Assembly: GCA_020630145.1 (NCBI GenBank) | Contig: JAHDBX010000001.1 | Span: 24,040 to 36,142, forward strand | Direction of reading: 5' to 3' | Origin: Gammaproteobacteria bacterium | GTDB taxonomy: Bacteria > Pseudomonadota > Gammaproteobacteria > HTCC5015 | Length of the DNA stretch: 12,103 nucleotides | Shown: one piece after another, positions 1-6,538 of the stretch | How positions within the stretch are numbered: position 1 is the first letter of the stretch | Layout of the letters: each line of letters starts with the position of its first letter | Notes under the pieces: generated by a model | What the model saw: the letters and a program-made list of their open reading frames with translations, nothing else | What the model was told of the DNA's origin: nothing | Databases searched by the model: none | Made by a program: the position numbers and the translations under genes

Positions 1-110
1 GGGTTTTTTGCTAATCAATATTCCCGTATAACAAGAGATAAGCCAACAGCTGATGTGTGGGTGCCCGCAGCACAAGCGACAAACTAAATAATGATTTAAG
101 AGTAAATATA

Positions 111-1094
111 ATGAGTGAAAATAAACTAGAGCAATTAAAAAAAATGACCGATGTGGTTGCTGACACAGGCGATATTGAAGCAATTCGGCGTTATAAGCCA
201 CTTGATGCGACAACCAACCCATCGTTACTTTTTAAAGCTGCACAAATGCCACAATATGAAGGCTTAGTTAACGATGCTATTGCTTGGGGAAAAGAGCAGT
301 CTACTAATAGAGAAGAAATTATCACTTGTGCTGCTGATAAATTGGCCGTACTTATTGGTGCTGAGATTTTATCTATTATTCCGGGTAGAATTTCTACAGA
401 AGTTGATGCACGCTTATCTTTTGATACGACAGCAATGCTTGATAAAGCTCGAGCATTAGTTGCTATGTATGAGTCATTAGGTGTGTCAAAAGATCGCTTA
501 CTTATTAAGGTAGCATCAACTTGGGAAGGCATAAAAGCAGCAGAAATATTAGAGCAAGAAGGGATTAAATGTAACTTAACCTTGTTGTTTAGTTTGGCTC
601 AAGCTGTTGCCTGCGGTGATGCAAAAGTATTTTTAATTTCACCTTTTGTAGGGCGAATTTTAGACTGGTATAAAGCTAATACCGATATACAAGAATATAC
701 TAGTGAAACAGACCCTGGTGTTATTTCCGTTAGGGAAGTTTACAATTATTACAAACAACATAATATTGATACAGTCGTTATGGGTGCGAGCTTCCGTAAT
801 ATCGGTGAAATTGAAGCCTTGGCGGGCTGTGACCGTTTAACCATCAGCCCAACATTACTTGCAGAACTAGAGAATGATAGCGAAATTCTTGAGAAAAAAT
901 TATCTCCGGATATGATTAACTATAAAGTTGATAGAATGGCGATGGATGAAGCGAGGTTTCGCTACGATATGAATCAGAATGCTATGGCAACAGATAAGTT
1001 GGCAGAAGGTATTAGGCAGTTTGTAGTTGATCAAATAAACTTAGAGGTATTTTTGTCAGAAAAATTAATAACTAATTTAAAAGGGTATGCTTAA
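111..1094 (+). CDS. tal: Transaldolase
   Basis: Transaldolase moves a dihydroxyacetone unit between sugar phosphates (sedoheptulose-7-P + glyceraldehyde-3-P to erythrose-4-P + fructose-6-P) in the cytoplasmic non-oxidative pentose phosphate pathway. The 327-residue product matches the TalB-type subfamily (E. coli TalB is about 317). Visible signatures are the N-terminal [10 protein letters not shown] (31-40), the [18 protein letters not shown] segment (88-105), and [12 protein letters not shown] with the Schiff-base lysine at K133. [11 protein letters not shown] follows, then [12 protein letters not shown]. The frame stays open upstream to a GTG at 57. I chose ATG 111 because AAGAG at 98-102 lies 8 bases before it and family homology begins there; the 18 extra residues from the GTG look like non-coding leader. 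It stands alone, and the GGG-T6 at bases 1-9 may be the tail of an upstream terminator. Family assignment is near certain. Confidence 0.97.
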   Translation: MSENKLEQLKKMTDVVADTGDIEAIRRYKPLDATTNPSLLFKAAQMPQYEGLVNDAIAWGKEQSTNREEIITCAADKLAVLIGAEILSIIPGRISTEVDARLSFDTTAMLDKARALVAMYESLGVSKDRLLIKVASTWEGIKAAEILEQEGIKCNLTLLFSLAQAVACGDAKVFLISPFVGRILDWYKANTDIQEYTSETDPGVISVREVYNYYKQHNIDTVVMGASFRNIGEIEALAGCDRLTISPTLLAELENDSEILEKKLSPDMINYKVDRMAMDEARFRYDMNQNAMATDKLAEGIRQFVVDQINLEVFLSEKLITNLKGYA

Positions 1095-1132
1095 CATCAG
1101 CATCAAAAATATGTGATTATAATAGTCTGCTT

Positions 1133-1157
1133 AGAGCCAGTAAGTAGGCTTTTATAT
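1133..1157 (+). terminator. Weak candidate terminator after tal
   Basis: AGAGCC (1133-1138) can pair with GGCTTT (1147-1152) around an 8-base loop, with one G-U pair, followed by TATAT. The stem is short and uses up most of its own T run, so this is only a candidate for the 3' end of the tal transcript. Nothing better is visible in 1095-1268. Confidence 0.3.
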
Positions 1158-1268
1158 TGTCACTGAATATTCGGTTCTAATACTCTATTTTATATATAAA
1201 ACAATGTGAGCGTTTAAGTATTGCCGTCCTTGGCTAATGGAGAGATAAATGACTCAAGCCCTTATTAT

Positions 1269-1784
1269 TTACTTCGAGTACAGGATATATAAATCTCTTT
1301 CTTCCAGTGTTACACGTTTGGTTAACGCGCTACCAATATTGTTATAGTCTTCTTCAAACTCAGCTGCTAATTCAGCAGATAGTTTGGGTTCATTGTATTT
1401 ACGGCAGAACTTAATAACGGCATTAGCAATACCGTTCATGTCGCGGCGAAACTCTTTGATAATATCTAAGCTGTGTGCATCGTCGGCTAGGTTTTGTTCT
1501 AAGTAAACATAGAACTTAACATTTTCTTTTAAGATGTGACTTTGAAATTCATATTTAAAGCTGTCTAACTTTGCCGCCATTTTTTTGTAATCTTTTTTCA
1601 AAAAGCAATCTGACCAAATTTCACCAAATAAATTAACGAGTCTAGCGTGGTCGTTTTCAAGTTCTGGTATTAAGCAGGAGTCGTAGTGAATGCCTTTGTT
1701 GCCTGAAAAATTTGTTGTAATCGGCGTGCTTAGATTTGCGGCTGGCGATCGTCCATTTAAAAAATTATATATTGCTGTTATCAC
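1269..1784 (-). CDS. Hemerythrin-like (HHE-type) four-helix protein
   Basis: The 171-residue cytoplasmic protein has no signal peptide or membrane segment. Its central part resembles hemerythrin/HHE cation-binding domains: helix A with IPELENDHARL (H46), helix B with SHILKENVKFY (H83, E87), a third helix around 105-127 and a terminal EERDLYILY (161-169). Family members bind a di-iron site and serve in oxygen, NO or iron sensing or in iron-centre repair. The His normally expected in helix C is replaced by the stretch FRRDMNGI, and H33 and H104 are possible alternatives, so a canonical di-iron site is uncertain. The start is a GTG at 1784; GGAG (complement of 1795-1798) lies 10 bases upstream and no in-frame ATG exists before M69. 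The gene is convergent with tal and divergent from the redox operon at 2230. The fold call is reasonable, while ligand and role are unknown. Confidence 0.65.
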   Translation of the reverse strand: MITAIYNFLNGRSPAANLSTPITTNFSGNKGIHYDSCLIPELENDHARLVNLFGEIWSDCFLKKDYKKMAAKLDSFKYEFQSHILKENVKFYVYLEQNLADDAHSLDIIKEFRRDMNGIANAVIKFCRKYNEPKLSAELAAEFEEDYNNIGSALTKRVTLEERDLYILYSK

Positions 1785-1923
1785 GGTAGGTGTTCTCCAT
1801 TAATAGTTATTGTTTCCAAACTTTAGTAGTCATAAATATGACCGCGGTATATGCGTCCATACAAAATAACTACACCTGTTGTAAGTCGGCCGCTATTTTG
1901 ACTTTCCGCATAGCATGCGTCAA

Positions 1924-1936
1924 CAACGAATCGTTG
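1924..1936. repeat. 13-base inverted repeat, possible operator
   Basis: CAACGA-A-TCGTTG is a perfect inverted repeat with a single central base. It lies 140 bases upstream of the hemerythrin-like start and about 294 bases upstream of the redox operon start. Just to its left is GCATAGCATGC (1908-1918), a second small inverted repeat. It is too short and lacks the T run for a terminator, and it could be a dimeric regulator site. I cannot name the regulator. Confidence 0.35.
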
Positions 1937-2218
1937 CAAAATTATTGTTATAAATTAGATAAAAAGAATATTTACTACACTTAATCAAGCGTTTACGAAC
2001 ATTTATCGCTTAAAAAAACGTTTGTCTGATCAATAGCGCCGTTTATCTGCATGTGAATAAAAGTTTTACTTGGGTTTACATATGAATTTGTCGGCTTGCC
2101 AAGTGTAGGAAAATTAATCATCAGGATAAGTAAAAAGAAGCATTGTAATTTTGCATGGTGTAATAGCGTCATGAATGTGTGATATGTTAGAAAAAAAATA
2201 AAAACATGCATGGCACTT

Positions 2219-2223
2219 GGAGG
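2219..2223 (+). promoter_or_regulatory. Ribosome binding site that decides the start at 2230
   Basis: GGAGG at 2219-2223 is followed by six bases and a GTG at 2230 in the frame of the oxidoreductase. The in-frame ATG at 2206 is preceded only by A-rich sequence with no Shine-Dalgarno and would place this GGAGG inside the gene. This favours GTG 2230. Confidence 0.7.
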
Positions 2224-2229
2224 CCTAAG

Positions 2230-4299
2230 GTGAAATTGGATGTCCTGGTTAGTAGGAATAAAAATAAGAAAAATGGCAGAGAGTATGTAGGCGAAAACCT
2301 ACAAGAAAATGCGGAAATATTACCACCCGATGCTCGCCGACATGAATCAATTAGCATTGAATTTAAAACACCAGCAATTGTTATTATAGGTGCTGGTCCA
2401 GTAGGTATTCGATGCGCGCAATTAATTTTAGATACTAATTATAATCAAGACGTCATTGTTTATGGTGATGAGTCAGCAGACCCTTATGACAGAGTAAATT
2501 TGTCTGCCTATATAGCAGGTCATGTTTCAAGAAAATCTTTAGCCAACCCAGTCAACGCAAAAATACCCAATAAATTTAAACAAATAACAGACTGCCGTAT
2601 AGTTGAAATTAACCGGGAGAAAAAATACGTTGTAGACCAGTATCAACGTCGCCAGTCATATTCAAAATTAATATTGGCAACGGGTTCATCAGTTAAGCCT
2701 TTAATGATTGATGGGGTGCGTTCAAGTTCTATACGCGCTTTGCGAACAATTGATGATGCGGATTACTTACTATCTATAAAAGATAAGATCCAACACTTAG
2801 TTATTGTTGGGGGCGGTTTGCTGGGCGTTGAAATTGCAATAGCAATGAAAACAGCTCGTTTAAATGTGACCTTGCTCGCGCCACATGGCTTGTTAACAAA
2901 AATGATTAGCACAGAAGCATCAGAGGTATTGGGTGACTACTTGCTATCACAAGGCGTATCATTAAAAACGAATGTAGCAATAGACAGTTGTAGAAAAACA
3001 AAAAAAGGGACGTCTTTATTTCTTGCTGATGGAGAAACCTTAGCATGCGATGAAGTTGTTGCTGCAATTGGCACACAGCCAAATACTGCTTTAGGCGAAA
3101 GCGCTCATTTGAAGTTGGAACAAGGTATTGTTGTTAATGATCATATGCAAACGTCAGACCCTAATATTTACGCGATAGGCGAATGTGCTGAGCATAAGAA
3201 TGTGTTGCATGGTTATGTAGCACCTGGTTACTCGCAGGCCCAAGATGCAGTCGATCATATGCATAAAGTAAACAGGCCCAAGCAGATTGCATTAAATAAA
3301 ATTGAACTTAAAGTGTTAAAGCAATCCGTTACTCTAGTGGGTGAGACGTCGTTGCATAACGGTGAGTGTAAAAAAGTTGTTTATGTAAATAAATTTAGTA
3401 GTGAATACCGGCAGGTTTTCATAAAGAAAGGCCGCTTAGTGGGTTATATTTCAATAGGTGACTGGGCCGCCAGTAGGCAATTACAACAAGCCATTAAAAA
3501 TAAGCAGCGTATTTATTTCTGGCAGCTCAAGCGTTTCAAGGAGCAAGGCGAACTGTGGAAGGAGTCTGCATCTATAACAACAAATGACTTGCCGGATGAT
3601 TACATTGTTTGTCTTTGTAATAATGTTACACGTCAGAAAATTAGTCATTCAATGGCTGATGGCAATCGTACAGTTGAGTCGATAGGTGCTGCAACATTTG
3701 CGGGTACAACGTGTGGTAGTTGTAAGTTTATGATTAATGAAATGCTCGATCAACCTGTTGAGCACCTCGTTATGCGGCATCATAAAAAAGTCGTTGGTTT
3801 TTCTCTGGTGTGTTTGTTATTAATCGTGATGTATGCTGTTATGCCGCCAGTTAATGCTGTGTTATCAATAGAAAATGGTTGGACTATTGCTAACTTCTGG
3901 TTTGACAATTTTTGGAAGCAAGTAAGTGGTTATGGCTTGTTAGGTTTTATGTTGTTGGCTGGCGCATATATAGCGCGCAGGCGAATTAAAAAAGTTAACC
4001 TTGGACATTTAGATGACTGGCGTTTATTGCATATTATTATAGGCGTGATAACAATGGGTATACTCTTTTTACATACAGGTATGCGCTTTGGTGAAAACTT
4101 AAATAAAGCGCTTATGATAGTATTTTTAATTGCCGCGTTTATGGGATCATCAGTTGGTATATTAATGGCAACGAGTGGCCATTGGCCAGAGGCAAGGCTG
4201 CAAAAATGGCGTCATGTGATATCGCGTTTTCACTATACATTATTATGGACGCTCCCCGCTTTACTTATTTTCCATATTATTTCCGTTTATTACTTTTAA
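2230..4299 (+). CDS. NirB-like FAD/NAD(P)H oxidoreductase fused to [2Fe-2S] and di-haem b membrane domain
   Basis: The 689-residue protein has a fused architecture. Residues 1-47 are a polar extension of unknown role. Residues 48-345 form a pyridine-nucleotide-disulphide-type reductase: FAD motif VIIGAGPVG (51-59), NirB-like PYDRVNLS (85-92), NAD(P) motif VIVGGGLLGVE (191-201) and FAD motif YAIGE (314-318). Residues 460-508 are a BFD-like [2Fe-2S] domain with CLC (461-463) and CGSC (495-498). Residues 521-688 hold five membrane helices, about 521-540, 566-583, 598-617, 626-648 and 667-688. Helix 3 carries H601/H615 and helix 5 carries H668/H682, each 14 apart, the spacing of bis-His di-haem b proteins. 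Basic loops (RRRIKK; KWRHVISR) put the N-terminal domains in the cytoplasm. The siroheme half of NirB is absent, so it is not a nitrite reductase. Likely role (inferred): moving electrons between NAD(P)H and periplasmic cytochromes. It is the first gene of the operon, with 44 bases to the next. Confidence 0.85.
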   Translation: MKLDVLVSRNKNKKNGREYVGENLQENAEILPPDARRHESISIEFKTPAIVIIGAGPVGIRCAQLILDTNYNQDVIVYGDESADPYDRVNLSAYIAGHVSRKSLANPVNAKIPNKFKQITDCRIVEINREKKYVVDQYQRRQSYSKLILATGSSVKPLMIDGVRSSSIRALRTIDDADYLLSIKDKIQHLVIVGGGLLGVEIAIAMKTARLNVTLLAPHGLLTKMISTEASEVLGDYLLSQGVSLKTNVAIDSCRKTKKGTSLFLADGETLACDEVVAAIGTQPNTALGESAHLKLEQGIVVNDHMQTSDPNIYAIGECAEHKNVLHGYVAPGYSQAQDAVDHMHKVNRPKQIALNKIELKVLKQSVTLVGETSLHNGECKKVVYVNKFSSEYRQVFIKKGRLVGYISIGDWAASRQLQQAIKNKQRIYFWQLKRFKEQGELWKESASITTNDLPDDYIVCLCNNVTRQKISHSMADGNRTVESIGAATFAGTTCGSCKFMINEMLDQPVEHLVMRHHKKVVGFSLVCLLLIVMYAVMPPVNAVLSIENGWTIANFWFDNFWKQVSGYGLLGFMLLAGAYIARRRIKKVNLGHLDDWRLLHIIIGVITMGILFLHTGMRFGENLNKALMIVFLIAAFMGSSVGILMATSGHWPEARLQKWRHVISRFHYTLLWTLPALLIFHIISVYYF

Positions 4300-4343
4300 T
4301 AGGCAAGCCTTCTTAATACACCTACTTAATAGTTTATTATTTT

Positions 4344-5696
4344 ATGACTTCTTTTCGTTTTCGTTTTTTCCATTTTGGGATAATGGTTGCTGTTATTCCA
4401 GCAATTTTTTATGGTTATAACTTAATATGGGGTGATCAAGGATTGTTTTTAATTGGTGATACGAGTCATGGTCATCATCAAATTGAAATGCAATGCGACG
4501 CTTGTCACACCTCGCCGTTTGGTGGAGAAGAGGTATTGCAAGATGCATGTGTAGATTGTCACGCTAATGAGTTGAAGGTATCGAGAGATAGCCATGCAAA
4601 GTCTAAATTTACTGATCCACGTAATGCAGAATTGTTGTCTGTTTTTGATGCTAGGCAGTGTGCGGTTTGTCACCGTGAACATCGACCAGAAATTACCGGT
4701 GATATGGCTGTTGCTATGCCGAGTGATTTTTGTTTTCAGTGCCATGCTGAAATTATTGAAGAGCGCGAGAGCCATGCTAATCTTGCTTTTGATTCTTGTG
4801 ACTCGGCGGGTTGCCATAACTACCATGATAATACGGCGCTTTACACTGATTTTTTAACAGATCATATGCATGAGGCTGATACTAAAAAGGAAGCACGTTT
4901 ACCTTTGCGTAACCAGTTAGAAATATATGTAAAGAAAAATGATATAGATCAACGCAGCACGAAAATATCCAGTCCTGATTGGCTTGTTAATGGCGATGAA
5001 GTACAACAAAAGATAATTGAAGAGTGGCAAAGTAGTGCGCACAGTGTAGTTGGTGTTGCTTGTTTGGATTGTCACACGGGCGAAGAAGTGTCTGATGAAA
5101 AAAGTGCGATACATTTATCGATAGCAGTATGTTCAGATTGTCATGAAAGCCAAGCGCTGGGGTTTCGTTCCGGTAAGCATGGCATGCGTATAGAACAAGG
5201 CTTGCCACCTATGACGCCTGCTATGGCTAAACTGCCTATGCATGAAGAAAGTAAACATAAGGAGTTAAGCTGTGTAAGTTGTCATGGCGCGCATACGGTT
5301 GATACAAACTATGCTGCTGTTGATAGCTGTTTAGGTTGTCACGCAGATGAGCATACCAAGGCATATCAAGAGTCCGCTCATTATCGTTTATGGCAGCAAG
5401 AACAAGCCGGCGATTTACCTGCTGGCTCGGGTGTGAGCTGTGCAAGCTGCCATATGCCAAGAAGTGTTGACACTAAAGACGAAAATAAACTTGTATCTGT
5501 TGAACATAATCAAAATGCAAATTTACGGCCAAATGAAAAAATGTTGCGCAGTGTATGTATGAATTGTCATGGTTTGACATTTTCATTAAATGCACTAACT
5601 GACAAGGAGCTCATTAAATGGAATTTTAATGCAAAACCGACCGGAGAATCTGAAACCATGCAGATGGTAGAAGATTATTTAAAAAAACGTGAATAA
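4344..5696 (+). CDS. Membrane-anchored undecahaem cytochrome c (c3/HAO-like)
   Basis: The 450-residue protein has an uncleaved-looking N-terminal anchor (about 9-29) after a basic start (R5, R7), which places the rest in the periplasm. Eleven haem motifs are visible: CXXCH at 51, 69, 106, 130, 240, 263, 310, 329, 366 and 405, plus CX4CH at 152-158. The first five are c3-like and cluster in 51-158. An 81-residue segment without haem motifs (159-239) follows, then six haems whose spacing and extra histidines recall the hydroxylamine oxidoreductase/c554/NrfA superfamily. That resemblance is general, and no catalytic signature such as the HAO crosslinking tyrosine can be assigned. ATG 4344 lacks an evident Shine-Dalgarno. 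The frame has a stop at 4314 and no other start before 4344, so translation may be coupled to the gene upstream. It probably receives electrons from, or delivers them to, the di-haem membrane protein. The substrate is unknown. Confidence 0.9.
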   Translation: MTSFRFRFFHFGIMVAVIPAIFYGYNLIWGDQGLFLIGDTSHGHHQIEMQCDACHTSPFGGEEVLQDACVDCHANELKVSRDSHAKSKFTDPRNAELLSVFDARQCAVCHREHRPEITGDMAVAMPSDFCFQCHAEIIEERESHANLAFDSCDSAGCHNYHDNTALYTDFLTDHMHEADTKKEARLPLRNQLEIYVKKNDIDQRSTKISSPDWLVNGDEVQQKIIEEWQSSAHSVVGVACLDCHTGEEVSDEKSAIHLSIAVCSDCHESQALGFRSGKHGMRIEQGLPPMTPAMAKLPMHEESKHKELSCVSCHGAHTVDTNYAAVDSCLGCHADEHTKAYQESAHYRLWQQEQAGDLPAGSGVSCASCHMPRSVDTKDENKLVSVEHNQNANLRPNEKMLRSVCMNCHGLTFSLNALTDKELIKWNFNAKPTGESETMQMVEDYLKKRE

Positions 5697-5722
5697 CACG
5701 GAATAATAAAAGAGGATAAAAA

Positions 5723-6304
5723 ATGAAAAGTAAACTAGTTTTGTTGGCATTCCTGTCAACCAGTGTAGTCGCATTGAGTGGCTTTAGCTTGTTTGGTGGT
5801 GATAAAGAAGAGGGTAGCGTGTCATTGCAACGGATGGCTGATGCTATGTTCGCTGTGATGGAAGCGGATCGCGCCAACTATACAAAGGAAGTAGTGCATC
5901 GCATGCAAAATGTCGAAAAAATAGTTGATGCAGATGAGTTTTGGGAAGACAAAAAAGCCTTGCCATTGCCGGCACAAATGTTTCGTTTGGGTGCAGAGCG
6001 TGTAGCTGAAAAAGACCTTGGTTTTACTTATGGCTTATTATCACAGTGGCCTATTAATAAACAGAATAAAGCAAAAACAAAAACAGAAAAAGAAGGTTTG
6101 GCTTACATTGCTGAGAATGCAGGTGAGAATTTCTATGGCAGTGAAAAACTAGGCAGTGATACATATTTTACAGCGGTCTATCCAGATGTTGCCGTTTCAA
6201 AAGCTTGTGTAAGTTGCCATAACGAGCATAAAGACTCGCCACGAACAGATTTTAAACTAGGCGATACAATGGGAGCGGTTGTTATACGTATTAAAGCGGA
6301 TTAG
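5723..6304 (+). CDS. Secreted monohaem cytochrome, DUF3365/Tll0287-like
   Basis: The 193-residue protein has an N-terminal signal sequence (about 1-20, K2/K4 then a hydrophobic core) and no lipobox cysteine, so it is exported to the periplasm, either cleaved or tethered. One haem motif, CVSCH (162-166), is followed by NEHKDSPRTDFKLGDTMGAV, and upstream lies FTYGLLSQWPINKQN. Both are hallmarks of the DUF3365 (Tll0287-like) haem domain, which has a PAS-like fold and often occurs in sensors or small redox proteins. C162 and C165 are the only cysteines, so a cysteine axial ligand as reported for the cyanobacterial Tll0287 is impossible here; H59 is a candidate distal ligand. AGAGG (5711-5715) lies seven bases before the ATG. 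It starts 26 bases after the multihaem gene, making it the last member of the operon. It could be an electron shuttle or a ligand/redox sensor for the system. Confidence 0.88.
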   Translation: MKSKLVLLAFLSTSVVALSGFSLFGGDKEEGSVSLQRMADAMFAVMEADRANYTKEVVHRMQNVEKIVDADEFWEDKKALPLPAQMFRLGAERVAEKDLGFTYGLLSQWPINKQNKAKTKTEKEGLAYIAENAGENFYGSEKLGSDTYFTAVYPDVAVSKACVSCHNEHKDSPRTDFKLGDTMGAVVIRIKAD

Positions 6305-6311
6305 AGCAAAT

Positions 6312-6360
6312 GGCCGGGATGGTGTGATGGCAAGCTTATTCCGGTCTAGCTTTGTTTTGT
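6312..6360 (+). terminator. Candidate terminator of the redox operon
   Basis: GGCCGGGA (6312-6319) pairs with TTCCGGTC (6339-6346), eight pairs including two G-U, around a 19-base loop, followed by TAGCTTTGTTTTGT. It lies eight bases after the last operon gene. The long loop and interrupted T run make it moderate at best. Confidence 0.4.
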
Positions 6361-6407
6361 TAAGAAGAGAGTATGTACTAAGAAAGTATTGATCTATCTT
6401 TAAGGAA

Positions 6408-6484
6408 TGGTGGGCCCTCGCAGACTCGAACTGCGGACCTAACGATTATGAGTCGTTTGCTCTAACCAACTGAGCTAAGGGCCC
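6408..6484 (-). tRNA. tRNA-Ile2 (CAU anticodon, lysidine type)
   Basis: On the - strand the cloverleaf is complete: acceptor GGGCCCT pairs with AGGGCCC, TAGCTCAGTTGGTTAGAGCA forms the D arm, the anticodon loop CTCATAA (anticodon 6448-6450) is closed by AACGA/TCGTT, the T arm contains GTTCGAGTC, and the 3' CCA is encoded. The CAU anticodon would suggest methionine. However, the D arm and anticodon stem closely match E. coli tRNA-Ile2 (as I recall it), not initiator or elongator tRNA-Met. Such tRNAs are modified to lysidine at C34 by TilS and read AUA codons, which are frequent in this AT-rich window. It lies 54 bases downstream of rpoD on the same strand. Confidence 0.93.
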
Positions 6485-6486
6485 TT

Positions 6487-6522
6487 AAAATAGAATGCCC
6501 TGATTGCTATTAACAATCAGGG
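6487..6522 (-). terminator. Hairpin between rpoD and tRNA, probable rpoD mRNA 3' end
   Basis: CCCTGATTG (6498-6506) and CAATCAGGG (6514-6522) form a perfect nine-pair stem with a seven-base loop. Read on the - strand it is followed by CATTCTATTTT, a modest T run, and the tRNA begins at 6484. It is a likely intrinsic terminator or an mRNA-stabilising hairpin after rpoD. Only 13 bases separate it from the tRNA, too few for a separate tRNA promoter, so the tRNA must be made by read-through or from a promoter inside the rpoD end. Confidence 0.6.
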
Positions 6523-6538
6523 GCGCAAGGATACACGA

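Larger units (their letters stand above)
1785..2229. promoter_or_regulatory. Divergent intergenic region
   Basis: These 445 bases hold no convincing gene and separate the hemerythrin-like gene (-) from the redox operon (+), so promoters for both should lie here. The region is AT-rich. I see a 13-base inverted repeat at 1924-1936, GCAT-AGC-ATGC at 1908-1918, and a half-site resembling FNR/CRP targets (TGATCAA, 2027-2033) without a correctly spaced partner. No sigma70 pair with good spacing stands out on the + strand, and no -24/-12 sigma54 element is present. Short open frames on both strands lack ribosome sites and family resemblance. Confidence 0.5.

Noticed and set aside
57..110. Upstream GTG extension of tal adding 18 residues
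   Set aside because: No ribosome site before the GTG, a good AAGAG before ATG 111, and no transaldolase-like sequence in the extra residues.
1765..1800. Tiny - strand frame (ATG at 1800, 11 codons) overlapping the hemerythrin GTG start, possible leader peptide
   Set aside because: Its ATG is part of the sequence holding the GGAG ribosome site of the real gene. There is no ribosome site of its own and no attenuator-like structure.
2022..2033. FNR-like site (TTGTCTGATCAA) in the divergent region
   Set aside because: FNR needs TTGAT-N4-ATCAA. Here only one half-site fits and the spacing is two bases short.
2206..4299. Assimilatory nitrite reductase large subunit (nirB)
   Set aside because: The siroheme/[4Fe-4S] half and its cysteines are missing, the C-terminus is a membrane domain, and no nirD follows.
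6448..6450. tRNA-Met from the CAU anticodon
   Set aside because: The D arm and anticodon stem match tRNA-Ile2, and features of initiator tRNA (unpaired first base, GGG/CCC anticodon stem) are absent.
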